Positions 37,840-50,825 of a DNA stretch of 64,000 nt are shown piece by piece (position 1 is the stretch's first letter; every line of letters starts with the position of its first letter). A program made the translations under genes and the position numbers. The stretch is from NCBI GenBank assembly GCA_030549335.1, contig CM060188.1:8866001-8930000 (forward strand). Reading direction: 5' to 3'. The notes under the pieces were generated by a model. It worked only from the letters and a program-made list of their open reading frames with translations, was not told where the DNA came from and did no database searches. The DNA is from Pontederia crassipes. Its lineage: Eukaryota; Streptophyta; Magnoliopsida; Commelinales; Pontederiaceae.

Positions 37840-38180
37840 TTCTGGCATGGCCGTGACAAGTGGAGGCACAGCCGTGACGTATAAAGGATTTCATGCCTTA
37901 GCGATAGAACATCCCGAGTGGAATTTGGGCGTTCTGTCACAGCCGTGACGTTCCGGTCGCACGGTCGTGACACATAGAACTTCCCATGCCTTAGCGAAGT
38001 TTCAAGAATGGTCGAAAAATGACCCTTCTGTGACGACCATGATGTTCGTAGGCACGGCCGTGCAACATAGTGTCGACAGGAAAATGTTCAAGTGTTCGAT
38101 CGTGCCGAACCGAGGCATGCTTGTGCCCAAGTGCGGGCACGGTCGTGACCCTATTCGGCACAGTCGTGACCAGCCCTGAA
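37840..38180. repeat. GTCACGGCCGTGAC-type palindrome cluster
   Basis: About eight copies or variants (CATGGCCGTGAC, CACAGCCGTGAC, CACGGTCGTGAC, CACGGCCGTGCA) in 340 bp within LTR-like DNA. Confidence 0.75.
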
Positions 38181-38579
38181 CTCATGTATATGTTTGTGAT
38201 GACCACATTTAGCATGATTTGAAAGATGTATGACCTTAAATAGGATTTAAACATGCAACATATATTGAATGATTGTATGTATTGATGAATGTAAATAAAA
38301 GATGAATTTGTATGAAGGTGTCTTGTTGTAATCGTAGAGGGGAATAAAGTCTTCACTTGCTAGCTTATGTGATGTATTCCCAGGGATGTAAAGTCTGACC
38401 CACCGTGGTTTGTACTTCCATTGGGACCAAAAGATTCCAACCTAGCTAATCAAGTACTCGCGAATCAATATGGTCTTTCCAGTCACCAAGATAAGAAGCT
38501 ATCTAAATAAAAATAGAAGAAGAAAAGATGAAGTGAAGATGAAAAGTAAAGTCTTGCACTTATGTAAGGTCTTACATGC

Positions 38580-38735
38580 GTGCATGTACTTTCTAAGGAA
38601 CAATGTCTCTTATCATAAAGTGTTGTATTCCTTAGAATAAAGTCCTCCCTATTATAGTGTCCTATTCCTTGGAATAAAGTCTTCACTATCATAATGTCGT
38701 ATTCCTTGGAATAAAGTCCCCACTATTATGATGGG
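38580..38735. repeat. Three tandem repeats of about 50 bp
   Basis: Units share TATTCCTTGGAATAAAGTC then CACTATCATAATG-type sequence; each carries the palindrome TTCCTTGGAA or a one-base variant. They lie inside the LTR-like stretch. Confidence 0.75.
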
Positions 38736-39603
38736 TGTGTTCCTAAGTATGATTTATGACATGGAATAAAAGTAAAGATGACATTGATGATGATGATGAA
38801 AGCATAAAAAAGGATACTAATGTATGTTTTCTTGTCATAAGATGTTATGTAAGAAGATGTTAAAGTAAAGCAAGATAAATGATAAGCTATGATATGATTT
38901 GACCTAATGATTATGATGTTACATGCTTATCTTATCTTGCCATGATGATATGTTCATATGCCATAGCATGCATATGATTTATGTACGATGATGATGAAAT
39001 ACATATTCCATGACATATAGAGATAATGTGATAGGATCATAACATGCATGAGCCTCAACATACTCTAACGGGATAAAGTTTCTTAATTATATTTCTTAAT
39101 TATCCATAAGGCTTGGGATAAAGTTTGTATTTGATCTGGACTTGAAATCCTCAAGAAAAATCGAATAAATCTCGAATACAACCTTCGTAACGACTCATAA
39201 CATGGATTTAACGGCCCTTAGAGTGTCCGAAATAGATTCTGACTCAAAAATGGGCCTTTTAACGAGTCTTAATGGGTTTCTCATGTCCTTGTGTTAATGA
39301 TCGTTATGGTCATACAATGGCATGTTATATTCGATTCAGTTTTGACAGCCTTCACTAATTTCCATTTTCTGATTTCGTTTTAACTCTGATTTGAGTGTCA
39401 TTTATTTTTGTGGATTCCTTATTCAATTCTCTTCATTTTTTTGCAACAAAACATATTATTTGGATATATTTCTATTTTTATAAAATTAAAGTAAATAAGG
39501 TCAAAAAATTATGCATGCTATATGAAAAGGAAGCAAACTGTGATTAAATGCATGGTTAATTATATATTGTATTTTGCATAAATCACTAACACGGCTAGAA
39601 CTT

Positions 39604-40256
39604 TTGGCCATGTTTGAATGCGAGAACTTAAGTTCTCATGAATTCTCGAGAACTAATTGATTAGTTAAGTTTAGTGTTTGGATTAAAAATATAATGATGA
39701 CAATTTGAAAAGTTGATTTGATAGGTAAATTTTAGTGAGCGTTTAGATAAAAAGTAACAACTAAAAATATCATTTATTATTTTTGAGATATAAAATTATA
39801 TTAAATAAAAATATTATGTATTTATTTATTTAAAATGAAATTTTATTTTATAAGTTTGATAACAATAATATACTAATAAATATATATAGTTACTTATTTA
39901 TTAATATATTATTATCAAACTTATAAAATAAATTAATGTATTATATATATAAATTAATAGACATATAGGCCTAATATTAACTGTAAATATTAATTAATAA
40001 TATTTTACTATACTATAATACTAATTATATATATAATATATAATATGTTATTAAAAGGGAATAGTAGGAAAAAAATAAATAAATAAGTTCTTGTCTTAGC
40101 AAGAACTAACTTAAGTTCTTGTCAATGGCAAGAACTTTTTTATAACTTGCGATCACGTGCAAGTTTGATTAGAACTTTTATTTTGGTCGAACTTTTTTTT
40201 GTTCATTTATTGTTTGGCAGATTCTTGCCTCAAGTTTTGCATCCAAACATAGCCAA
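39604..40256. mobile_element. MITE-like element, about 650 bp
   Basis: The left end TTGGCCATGTTTGAATGC and the right end on the minus strand, TTGGCTATGTTTGGATGC, match at 16 of 18 positions. Both continue into AACTT-rich sequence. The inside is AT-rich with self-complementary GAGAACTTAAGTTCTC. A clean target duplication is not visible. Confidence 0.55.
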
Positions 40257-43000
40257 CGTGTCCCGTCTGGGCAAAGTTCTAAAATTTTGGCCAAGTTCTG
40301 ACTCAAGTTTTTGAACCAAATACTATCTGAAATTAAAGAGAATAGTTGTGAAATTCACTTAAGTTTCAAGTTGAAAGATTTCATTTACTCTTATGTGAGG
40401 TTCAAAATTGTAAAGAGAGATTAGGGAATATCATTATGGTATTATAATAATTTTTTAGTTCCTGAGTGAAAAAATGTTATACCTTACCTCTTGAACATAA
40501 AAAAATGGGGAAAACTTTTGAGTAGAAATTTTTAGAAAGGAGTGTCTTATATACTTCTCAAAATAAAGAAAAATTGTAAGGTGTAAAAAGGTTCTTTCGT
40601 GAGGTGTAAAATGGTTCTTTCTTATCACATTTGGAATCAAAGTAGAATGTTTGTAAAAATTTTTATTATCTCAAAATTAAGAAGTCAGAGAGGAGACACG
40701 AGTCAATGTGTGATTAAATTTTATTAACAACTAACGTGCATCTTAAGTTTGCCTCTATATATGTCTCAACCTCTTCTTGTGATTTAATTATTATTGCATA
40801 ATTTAAAATTTAGCAAATCAATTTTGAACTTTTATGATGATTTTTTAAAATTGATATTTTTTATTTAACATTAATTCGCACTTTCCTCCTGCCCAAAAAA
40901 ACATTTCGATAATCAAAACTCCATTATATGGGTTACTTCAGACTCCCTCCCCAGTCCCCATTATCATTATTTATTTGTCTTTTGTCCTAAGAAAATAAAT
41001 TAATTTTTGAGAAAGGAAAATGATCTCCTATTATAAATAATAAATCAGTAGTCACATCGCATAATGAAGTGGCGTTTTACCTCGCTAATAATGCGATCCA
41101 CCCAAAGGTTAGGAGTTGGGGGTTGGAACTGTCGCCAATGACCTAATTAATATTTCAAAACTTGGTAAAAAAATAAAATAAAATCGTATCTTTTATTGTG
41201 AAAAATGATAAAGTCGTGAGGTTTGATAAATTTCTTCCCTGTCGTATGTCTCACTCCAAGACGTTTCTAGTTGACTAAAATGTTTGACTCCTTATGCATG
41301 TCGTGGCTCAATATATAGTAAATAGATTCTTTAAAGCATCGTGCACAAACATAAAAAAAACGTTTATACTAAGAAAATAACGAAAAGCATTACGCAAAAC
41401 AAACAAACAAAAATGTTTAGATTAAAGCAATTTGAATTCACATACTTGTATTTCTAAAACAAATCTCAGCTGAAAACCAAATTGAATATAAAATATCTAA
41501 TAGAACTTATTTTTATCTCGCAGATGAGTGGAAAGTGTGTGTACTGTGGTCTATTTATGAATGTACACGATCCTTCGTACCTATAAGAAAACATATGGAC
41601 AATCTTTATTTTAAAAGAGTCTTAATCACATGTCATATATGCAGGGCGCAGGATGTTTTAACGATGAGATGTACCATATATGTTAATTTTTCCTCGGTGA
41701 TTAGAATAAAAAGAAAGAAATCTTAACTTTCATATTTTTGATATATTGAGGAGTTATACAGTTCATCTGATTTTAAATATTACGAAAGAAGCGTAGAGAT
41801 GCACTTTTAAAAAATTTACATGCATGGACACATGAGAAACTTAATGGTAAGAAGCTAACACTTTGTTATTTTGGTTTCCAAATTGATTTAATTAAACTTC
41901 CTCAATTGTGAACATTTCTGACTTATTTTCACACATATGAATACCATAAAGTTTATGACCTAGAGGATAAATTTTATAACTGTAAACAAAATTTAACAGA
42001 TTCATAAAAAAAAGTTCAATGTTAACTCTAGTAATTAAAAAAACCAAGTTACTTATCTGTTATATAATCATAATATATTAAAAATAATTATAATTTTCAA
42101 CAATATTAAAAAAATAATTCAATTATAATTTTGAACAAGAAAAATATGGTGATTTGCCAATCTCAAATCTAAAGATATTCAATATATACTGTCTACTTAA
42201 GTAAGTATATCACCTCCGTCATTTTTTTTTTAAAAAATATCACCTTTTATCTTTTGAAGTATAATTTTTCTTCTGTTTTTTTCATCTTTCTTTGCAAATA
42301 ATAATAAAGGAGCACGAATATAATTAGACATTTTTTTAAAAAAAAAATACAAAGAACAGAAATTGAGTGAAGTTAAGTCCATAAGTTTTAAATTCATCAA
42401 TTTAAAAGTAAGCCAATGAATAATCGCCAAAACATATCACACGCCCATTAAGTTTTTAGATTATAGTTTTGGTCAAAGTCCTTAACACCGGAACAATTTC
42501 ATGGAGGCTCCCACACGTCCTTTACTGTAGATCAAACAAATCAAGTCCTCGCCGTGAACCAAAGTCGAGATTTATTTATACGTCCAGGAAAGGAAAGATG
42601 AAGAAAAACAAGAAAGCAATTTTGCCTACATATAAAATACAATATCAAGTCTCCATTCTTCTGAAAGCTTGCCTGCAAATTACTATGCATGGGATGGGGA
42701 GCATCTGCAAGCACTTGGACTGAAAGCACGAGGGAGGATTAGATTAGGAAGAACACCGACGCTTGATAGTAGTTGCAGGAAGGATCCATTTAATGATTTA
42801 AAGGTACGTACTGCTTTATTTTCCAACTCGAAGTGTAAAAAAGATCAGATCAATGATGTCCTCTGTTTTTTTCTTTTCTTTTATGAAACATCGATCTGCT
42901 GCGATTCTTGTTTTTTTTATTCCAGTTCATGCATTCCGCGAGCTTTTTAAGATTGATCCGCACCCCCGAATTCCCTATGAACTTTTACATAGTTATAATA

Positions 43001-43046
<46 letters not shown>

Positions 43047-45098
43047 CTTTTATGGAGAATAAATAAATGAGTATATTTTCGAAAAGATTTATACTGTACT
43101 ATGAGTATTTATGAAAAGTATAATTAAAATATACAGTAATGGTTTTGATTATTTTTTATATAACAAATCAAATTAGGTAGTTCACTCCCTAAGAAAAATA
43201 GTTGCATCTATCTTAGTAGATACATTTCATATTATGTTAAATGTATGCTATTTTATCATAAAGTTCAATTTGTAAGATGGACATGATAACCACAAAAAAA
43301 CATGTTGGATAATAAAAATATATATATTGTAATTAGAATAATCTTAATATGTGTAGTTATACGTTATTCTTTTAATATATATTATATTATATTGGTTCCA
43401 ACTTTTTTTTATACTTTCTTTACCACTCGGCCCACTTTACCTTGTCATACTTACTAGCAATCAAATGTTGGTTATAAAAAAAAAGTATTTATAATGCTTT
43501 AACAGAATGAATAGTTAGTGTTTACATAAAAGCATCATGATTAATGCAGACATATTGTAAATTTGTTTTGTTGTCCATATGATACTATTAATTGTTATAT
43601 TAATTATTGAGGGCAATGGATATGCAACGCTAAAAAATCATCTACTACTACTAGAAATCAACTAGTCGTCCGCGTGAGTTTGGAGTGCAGAGCAACCGGC
43701 AAAGTTGTTACAAAGTGTCGTGAACTTGTTGCCGGAGCTCACTAGTTAAAAGTGATTATCATTAACCCATCCGAATTACGTAGTAATGGATGGGTCGGAA
43801 ATCATCGCCCTAAGGCCTCATATTTGACAGTTCAATTTCCATGGGATGATGGAGCTCGTCCAATATTTGTTTCTTTTTTTTCTAAGGAAACTTCATACAT
43901 TAACATCGAATTAAAAGAGCCTCAAAGATGAATCCTCTTCCCAAAGGGAATCAAGCAGGCTATCGACTTCTTCGATAAATATGAGTAGATCGAAAATTGT
44001 CAAAAGAATATATATGTTTATTAGTGTGCAATCACAAATTTTAAACATTTAGATCGATGTTATTGCTATTTTAACGTTCGTCTTAAATTACACGTATAAC
44101 GAGTGAAATTTTCAATGAGAATTTTCAAAAGTCTAGTAACTCCAAAGTATCATTTATGACCTCCTCACCCATCCATCCTGCAGAAAAAGTTACGTTGGAC
44201 CTGCGACGCGCAGGATATTGTTATTGAGTTTATATATTTACGGCAATGCTAATAAGTACTTTTTTTCGATAAGTGCTAATAAGTACTTTCATTTTATAAA
44301 TAAAACATCAGTCACATGTCACATATTTTATCATAATTGTTTGGTTTATATAATTTTTACTAATATATATTAATGCAGATTTTGGGTTAATTAAGTAATA
44401 TTATATCTATTAAAACTTTAAAAGCATTCAAAATGTGAAAATAAGATATATTATATTTTCGATAGGACTGGATGAAAGTTAGAGAAGAAAAAAGGGTTTC
44501 CCTAACAGAACCAAAATGGAAAAAATGGAAAAAATGAAAAAAAAGAGTTAAGTTGAAAAGAAGACAGCCCATAATGCCAGCCAATAGATTATAGGTTGTG
44601 CGGAATGGTCCAAAGTCCTCAAAGCAGGCTTTGGAATGTTAAATGTGATATTTTGACCAAAATGATTCAACAGTCGGCATTTGTTGACCAAAAAAAAGAA
44701 AAGGTAAAAGTCAGGACAAACAAAATTTATTCTAGAAATCTTTCTGCGCGTCTGGTATAGACATAATCCAGGAGGAATGAAGCTCCAGGGTTTTGTTGAG
44801 ATATCACTTTTGGTCGTTTTGAAAGGAAACTTAGATCCCCATGATCTCAAATATTATAAATTTTTCTCATTTTAAGTTTATTTTTTGTATGCTTGACCTA
44901 TGTGAAAAAAAGGAAATACATGCAAGTTATGATTATTTCATTACAGGGTTGATTGGCTTGATCCAACCAAATCATTACTGTTCTAAAATCATATTAGTTC
45001 TTTCTTCTCAGGGAAGTGCTTTTTCCTACCTGAAGTAGTAATTATTGATTCTTTGCACCTCAAAAATTAGAATCGATCCTAATTCTGCAATCGTGCAG
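40257..45098. other. AT-rich intergenic DNA upstream of the PLAC8 gene
   Basis: No coding is supported over nearly 5 kb. Patches with more even composition (42440-42960, 43640-43870, 44150-44220) show no recognisable domain. The last part may hold the PLAC8 5' leader: a possible acceptor TCGTGCAG ends at 45098. Confidence 0.4.
43000..43044. repeat. (ATT)n microsatellite
   Basis: About 15 uninterrupted ATT units. Confidence 0.95.
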
Positions 45099-45232
45099 GC
45101 AACTTAGGTGCATATTAGTAAGAACAAGGAGCTTACCACCTCAGATTCGATTGATCTGAATGCTAGACTTGGAAAAAAAGAACAGGTAATATTAAGGAGA
45201 CGAGTCAGCTGCATTGTTTTGCAAGCATAGTT

Positions 45233-46909
45233 ATGCTTCCAGGAGAAGGTGGAAAACGTTATGAGGTAGGCAATGACAAAACCATACAAGAGGAGGAGAA
45301 GGGCACGTCCGCCGGCACCACTGCGCAGCTCATGGAATGCATCCCGATCTATGTCCCGGCACTTGACAAGAAGCTAACGATCAGTCACAGCTCCCGCAAC
45401 AGGAGGTACTTGGACTTCCTCAAGGCTCGTCCGGCCACGGACTGGTTCTTCCGGTCCGGATTCGTCGGCAGGGCGTCGTCCCCTTTCGCCTTCTTCCGGG
45501 TAGGGAGAAATGAGAGTCCGGGAGCTGATCCTTCTCTTTCCGCCATGACCAGCGGCGCCGGACGACGGCGCTTCCGTGTGCCCTTCGTCAGGCGGATCAA
45601 CTGGCAGGCGGTTGGCAGATACTTCAAGGACTGGATAAAGAACCCGGCCAACATAGCCTTCTTCATCTGGCTGCTATTCGTGGCCGCAGGGCTCTTTATG
45701 TTGTTCCTGCTGATGACCGGGATTCTGAATGGTGCAATTCCCAGCAGCTCCCGAAGAAAAGATTGGAACGAGGCCATCAACCAAATCCTGAACGCCCTCT
45801 TCACGGTCATGTGCATATATCAGCATCCCACGCTCTTCCACCATCTTGTCCTCTTGCTCAGATGGGAACCCAAGGACAGAGTGCATCTGAGGCAAGTCTA
45901 CTGCAAGGACGGAGCTGTTCGAGATCATGAACGAGCGCACATCGGGTTCGTGGTGCTGTTGTTGCACCTGACTTGCGTTGCTCAATACGTTCTCATCGGC
46001 CTCTACTGGGGCTACGACCGGCATACGAGGCCGGATTGGGCTGAGACCCTGTGCATAGCCACTGGAATTGCCGCACCAGTCGTCGCCGGAGTGTACATGG
46101 TCTTCAGCCCTCTAGGAAGGAAGCATGACGAGTACTCTGAAACCGACGAGGAGACTCTTCAGCAGACGACCGTCGGACAGGAACAAGACAGAATCGAGCT
46201 TCGGCCGTATAAGAAAAGGGTGGTGGAGACGAATCCAGAATGGATCGGAGGACTGTTCGATTGTTGGGATGATCTGACAGTGTTCTATCTCTCCTTCTTC
46301 TGCACATTCTGCGTGTTTGGTTGGAACATGGAGAGGCTTGGATTCGGTAACATGTACGTGCACATTGCTACCTTCATGCTCCTGTGCATTGCGCCTTTCT
46401 GGGTCTTCAACATATCAGCACTCAACATAGGCAATGACACCATCAGGTACATAGTTGGCATCAGCGGCATTGTGGTTGCTGTGTTCGGCCTGCTTTATGG
46501 AGGGTTTTGGAGGATCCAGATGAGGAAAAGATTCAAGCTTCCGCCCAATCCCTTCTGCTTGAATTATCCATCTGTCTCTGACTGCTTGCAGTGGCTGTTC
46601 TGTTGGTCCTGTTCTTTAGCTCAGGAGGTCAGGACTGGAAACTTTTATGACGTCGAGGATGACAGCTTCCAAAGGCAGGTCTCCGACCAAGAAGATATGC
46701 CGGTTTTGTTTCCTCTGCCGCGGGAAGGCGGATCGCTCCAGTATACAATGAGAAGTGCATCTTGCCCTCCGAAAGTTTTTACTGGTCTAATGGATTTTGA
46801 TGAAGATCAGAGGAGCAGCAGCTCACATGATATCTCATTTACCATGGACAGATCATCTACCTGCACCGGAGGTCATGAAATGGAAGCACCTATTCCATTG
46901 TCAGTTTAG
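45233..46909 (+). CDS. PLAC8 / DUF2985 multi-pass membrane protein
   Basis: A 558-residue single-exon gene of the plant DUF2985-plus-PLAC8 group. The group is membrane-bound; PLAC8 relatives have been tied to organ size and metal or calcium transport, but this branch has no settled function. The N terminus is hydrophilic (1-137, with DWFFRSGFVGR at 70-80). Hydrophobic segments lie at about 141-168, 239-259, 275-293, 347-365, 376-395 and 405-425. A DUF2985-like region with ILNALF, then CIYQHPTLFHH and LLLRWEPKD, covers about 185-235. The PLAC8 region runs from WIGGLFDCWDD (337) to CLQWLFCWSCSLAQEVRTGN (451-470), with the Cys-rich signature in the form CWSC rather than the common CPC. The tail is acidic and Ser-rich. 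Coding is GC-richer than its surroundings. The start is the first in-frame ATG; Met34 is an alternative. It looks intact. Confidence 0.9.
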   Translation: MLPGEGGKRYEVGNDKTIQEEEKGTSAGTTAQLMECIPIYVPALDKKLTISHSSRNRRYLDFLKARPATDWFFRSGFVGRASSPFAFFRVGRNESPGADPSLSAMTSGAGRRRFRVPFVRRINWQAVGRYFKDWIKNPANIAFFIWLLFVAAGLFMLFLLMTGILNGAIPSSSRRKDWNEAINQILNALFTVMCIYQHPTLFHHLVLLLRWEPKDRVHLRQVYCKDGAVRDHERAHIGFVVLLLHLTCVAQYVLIGLYWGYDRHTRPDWAETLCIATGIAAPVVAGVYMVFSPLGRKHDEYSETDEETLQQTTVGQEQDRIELRPYKKRVVETNPEWIGGLFDCWDDLTVFYLSFFCTFCVFGWNMERLGFGNMYVHIATFMLLCIAPFWVFNISALNIGNDTIRYIVGISGIVVAVFGLLYGGFWRIQMRKRFKLPPNPFCLNYPSVSDCLQWLFCWSCSLAQEVRTGNFYDVEDDSFQRQVSDQEDMPVLFPLPREGGSLQYTMRSASCPPKVFTGLMDFDEDQRSSSSHDISFTMDRSSTCTGGHEMEAPIPLSV

Positions 46910-48038
46910 CTGAAAGAAGATGAAGCAGCTGAAGAAAATGGTTGCAGCAACATGGAATGGTGATTTCAGTTCATATATCCTTCCATTGCTTGATGTCGTA
47001 TATGATGTATCCTTACAATTCAGCAAGGACTTCGATGATTTACATATATCCCTTCCGTTACTGCTGTCAGTTCATCATTCTTGTTCTTTAATCTTCATGA
47101 GGGGCATGACCCTGGAATTTCTCCAGGTCCTTTTGGATACTTGGAAGCTGACAGCTTCTGAGCTAAATGGTCATGGGCCTATTTCCAGTTTTGTTGAAAG
47201 AATCTGTTTTATATTTGTATTTTTCAAGGGTAAATTTTAAGATTGATCCTTCAACTATCATCATATATTTGCATGTCACTCGATTTTTTCCATCAACTCA
47301 TATACTTGAATATTTGTGCTTTTGCCATATCATCTCAACACGAGTATAAAATTTTATTTCACAACTTAAATGTCATCTAACTTTCACAATCTTAATCTCT
47401 TTTCTTCGGTTAACTTCAATAATAATAATAATAATAATAATAATAATTCCTTCACAAGGCTGCCACTCCTGCGACTAGATTAACCCACGGGCCAAATAAG
47501 TTTTATTAAATGTCATTCAATTTTGACATTTTTCTCGCGCTACTTTTTAATTCATTTTGTAATTAAATTATCATTATTTCATCAACTATCGACTATTTTT
47601 CGATTTCGTTATCGTGATAATTTTCTCTTTTCATCACACAATTGACGATGTGACATCATTAAAAAATTATATTAATAAAAAATAAAAAAATGAGGTGTCA
47701 CCCCCTCACGCTCAGCGGCACGAGGGGCGAGGCCCCTCTATCAGTGAAAGGGAGGGCGGTGGCTCCTCTACCAAAGATCACACACGCAGGAAAAGAGGGG
47801 GGTGGCCCCCCAACACACTCCCCCTCCCCCCCCCCCCCCCCCCCCTCCCTTCTTTTCCTTGCATGCACCGATGTCGGGAAAGGGGGTCCTCTTACGGCAT
47901 CGCATTTCTAATTTTTTTAATGATGGCATGTCAACTAATTGCTCGCTTAGAGGAGAAAGAAATTTATCGCATGGACATCACCTCAACAGCGCATTCGAGA
48001 ACGGTTGATCACAAGTCAAAAGTATAATTAGTGAAGCA
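46910..48038. other. PLAC8 3' untranslated region, then repeat-rich spacer
   Basis: The 3' UTR probably ends near 47230. From about 47240 the DNA has the look of transposon debris. It holds an (AAT)n run (47419-47447), facing words GACATCATTAAAAAATTA and TAATTTTTTTAATGATG around a GC-rich block, and a C-run of 20 (47826-47845). No gene is supported; the Pro/Gly-rich frames at 47690-48010 come from the GC-rich block. Confidence 0.4.
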
Positions 48039-48043
48039 GTCTG

Positions 48044-49394
48044 TGATGCACGAAAAAATCATACATTAGTTTAGGTCATTTGGCTAGGATTTTAGAATGT
48101 TTTTATGTTTAGAAAAAGAAGAGTTTTGATTTATTGTCATATAATTTCATTTAGATTTGATTTCTACCTATATCTGGAAATTATTCATGACAGAATATGA
48201 GAAAACGTCGAAGAAAATGCCTAAAATAGCTTAGAAGACTATTACGACCGTGACAGTTCTTGTCATGGCCGTGACAGAAAGATTCAGCATAGAAAAATCA
48301 GGCTAAATTACTGTCACGGCTGTGACAGCTTCTGTCATGTCCGTGACAGATAAATTTCAGTAGAAATTTGGCTAAGTATTTTTTAGTCTTTTCAGCCTTC
48401 TGTCACGGCCGTGACGACGGTCTGTTAGGTCATTTTAAAGTTATTTTTATCCACTTTTTAGATATATTTTCGATTTCTTTTTTTGGAGGACGAGAAAATC
48501 TATAAAATGAGGCATAAGAGGGCTTGGAAAAGCATCCCTAGAGCATACTTTTGAAGCCTAGAAAGAGGAGAAGTGCGAGGACAACAGCGAAGCTCTGCCG
48601 GAAACTCGAGAGAGGACGTGCTTAGCCTATGCCAGAGTTCTTCGTTTACTTTTCTCCATCTTTTACACCAGATTTGATGTTATTATTCTCAGATTTGTTC
48701 TTTTATTAGGGTCATTCTAGTTGAACCCTATTTATATTTTGAAGTTTTTCTCAATATTAGTTTGATTTGAATCTTTAATAGCATTGCAATTTCATGTTTA
48801 ATGCTTTCATTTGATTCCATGATTTGTGATTTAATTGCTATCTAAGAAGAAGTTATTATTTTCATAATAGTTTCTAGGATTGATCTTATTTATTGCATGT
48901 CACAATTAGAGAAATCAAAAGAGACATAATTTGTGTAGTTATCAATATGACTTGAGAAAGCCCTTAATATTAATTCCATTTTAATGTATTTTATGATTTA
49001 ATTAAGTAAATTAAAAATTGAAAGGATTGATTTATTCTAATTATTCATAAGACAGTAGTTAAAGCTTGAAACATTGGTTAACTAATTTTGAAAATTCACT
49101 TTATTATTGATTCAATTAATTTTGAGTTGAAAAAATTCATTACATTTAGTGGCGATAATTAGGTGCTCTAATCATCAAATCATTATTTCTTCAGGTGATC
49201 ATTTCTTTTATTTTTATTATTTTCTTTTTATTCACATCTAAAATAATATATTTTCTTAATTTCTCAATTAACAAGGTTAAAATAAAATCTAAGTTATTAA
49301 CCGTCCTCGTGGGAATGATAACTCTACTCATTCACTTTATTACTTGAGCGACTAGTACACTTGCTAACGTTTGCTACAAATTCTACACGCATCA
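48044..49394 (+). mobile_element. Solo LTR, Ty3/gypsy-type, with 5-bp target duplication
   Basis: It starts TGATGCACG and ends ACACGCATCA, so the terminal six bases are inverted copies (TGATGC/GCATCA). GTCTG lies directly outside both ends (48039-48043 and 49395-49399). No internal region is present, so it is a solo LTR left by recombination between two LTRs. It has a TATAAAA at 48501-48507 and a palindrome cluster just upstream. The gypsy assignment is by style; the boundaries are seen directly. Confidence 0.88.
48243..48420. repeat. GTCACGGCCGTGAC palindrome cluster in the solo LTR
   Basis: Five copies or near-copies of TGTCACGGCCGTGACAG in 180 bp, ending about 80 bp before the TATAAAA. 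Confidence 0.85.
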
Positions 49395-49995
49395 GTCTGA
49401 TTACAAAGTGAAGTTAGAGAATAACCTTGAAAAAGTAGTTAAAATTGAAAGGTATTGAATGAAATTTATCCGAATTATTTTTAATGCTTCATTTCATTTT
49501 TTTAATATTTTATTATTTTCAAGTTAACATGAGAGAAAGAGAATTTGTTGAAAAGTTAGATAATCTCTTTGAGTTAGAAAATAAAGTTTGATGATAGGGT
49601 TGAAAATGAACGTCACTACAAGAAAATGGCTAATTTGCGACGAACATTTTTCAAAGGAAATGAATCCTTCGTATTTATTGACGACAGTTGTGATGGATAG
49701 GAAAATCCTTCCAAATTACCGAAGGTCAAAACATCCTTCATTACTTTTTTATCTCTGTCGATAAATTACCGACGGGTATAGCTTTCAGACTTACAAATGA
49801 CTTAAATCCACTGGTAATTCTGAGAAAAATATCCGTCGGTAATTATATTTATAACAATATATATGTAATATAATATAAGTATATATTCTATATTTTATTA
49901 TCAAATTATTATTTTATTTACTGAAAGATAGTGCCTTCAAAATTACCGAAGGATTTAGCATCCGTCGGTAATTTCGAAGGACATTGCTCGTCGGT

Positions 49996-50825
49996 AATTA
50001 AAATAATATCATTTATTATTAATGTTTCTATATATAATATTATTATTAAGCATTAATAATAGTATATGTATTAATATATATATATATATATAAACATTAG
50101 TAATATTATGTTATATTTTAAATAAATGGAAGAGAGATATATATTATATTATAGACATTAATAATATATTATTATTTTATTTACAGAAGGATAGTGCCTT
50201 TGAAATTACTGAAGGATTTAACATTCGTCGATAATTTCGACGGACATTACTCATCAGTAATTATCAAAGGAAAATGCATTCGTAATTACCGAAGGATTAG
50301 CATCCGTTGATAATTTCGAAAGAAATACCCGTCAGTAATTAAAATAGTATCATTTATTATCAATTTTTTTATATATAATATTATTATTAAACATTAATAA
50401 TAGCATATGGATTGATATTCATTATATGTATTAATATATATATATATGATTATAAACACTAGTAATATTATGTTATATTACAAATATTTTAAGTAAATGG
50501 AAGATAGATATGTATTATATTATAGACATTAATAATATATTATTATTTTATTTACCGATGGATAGTGCTTTCGAAATTATCGAAGGATTAGCATCCGTAA
50601 GTAATTTCAAAAAAAATACCCGTCGGTAATTAAAATAATATATTTTATTATCAATATATGTATATATATAATAATATTAAAAATTAATAATAGTATATGT
50701 ATTGATATTAATTATATGTATTAATATATATGATTACAATCATTAGTAATATAGTATTATATTATAAATAAATTTAAGTAAATGGAATGGAGATATGTAT
50801 TATATTATAGACATTAATAATATAT
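49996..50825. repeat. Three AT-rich tandem units of about 290-340 bp
   Basis: Units start near 49996, 50336 and 50627, each with TAATTAAAATA followed by an ATTTATTAT-type run. They pass through ACATTAATAATATATTATTA and, in the first two, end with GGATAGTGC and GAAGGATT...ATCCGT words. Confidence 0.8.

Larger units (their letters stand above)
36311..39590 (+). mobile_element. Chromovirus-like LTR fossil
   Basis: A purine-rich GGAGGGGATATAG precedes TGTAACATTC at 36311, a typical start of Ty3/gypsy chromovirus LTRs. What follows is a long non-coding body with a palindrome cluster (37840-38180), tandem repeats (38580-38735) and many ATAAAGT words up to about 39130. No pol coding is seen. The right end could not be fixed. 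It looks old. Confidence 0.5.

Noticed and set aside
36306-39020. TATAG on both sides of 36311-39015, suggesting an exact LTR boundary
   Set aside because: LTR-style words continue well past 39020 and the terminal bases are not good inverted copies, so the match is probably chance.
47690-48027. Pro/Gly-rich frames across the C-run
   Set aside because: They are low-complexity, open in three frames, and have no family match.
47240-48038. A Mutator-like element around the GC-rich block
   Set aside because: Only short facing words were seen; no clean ends or duplication.
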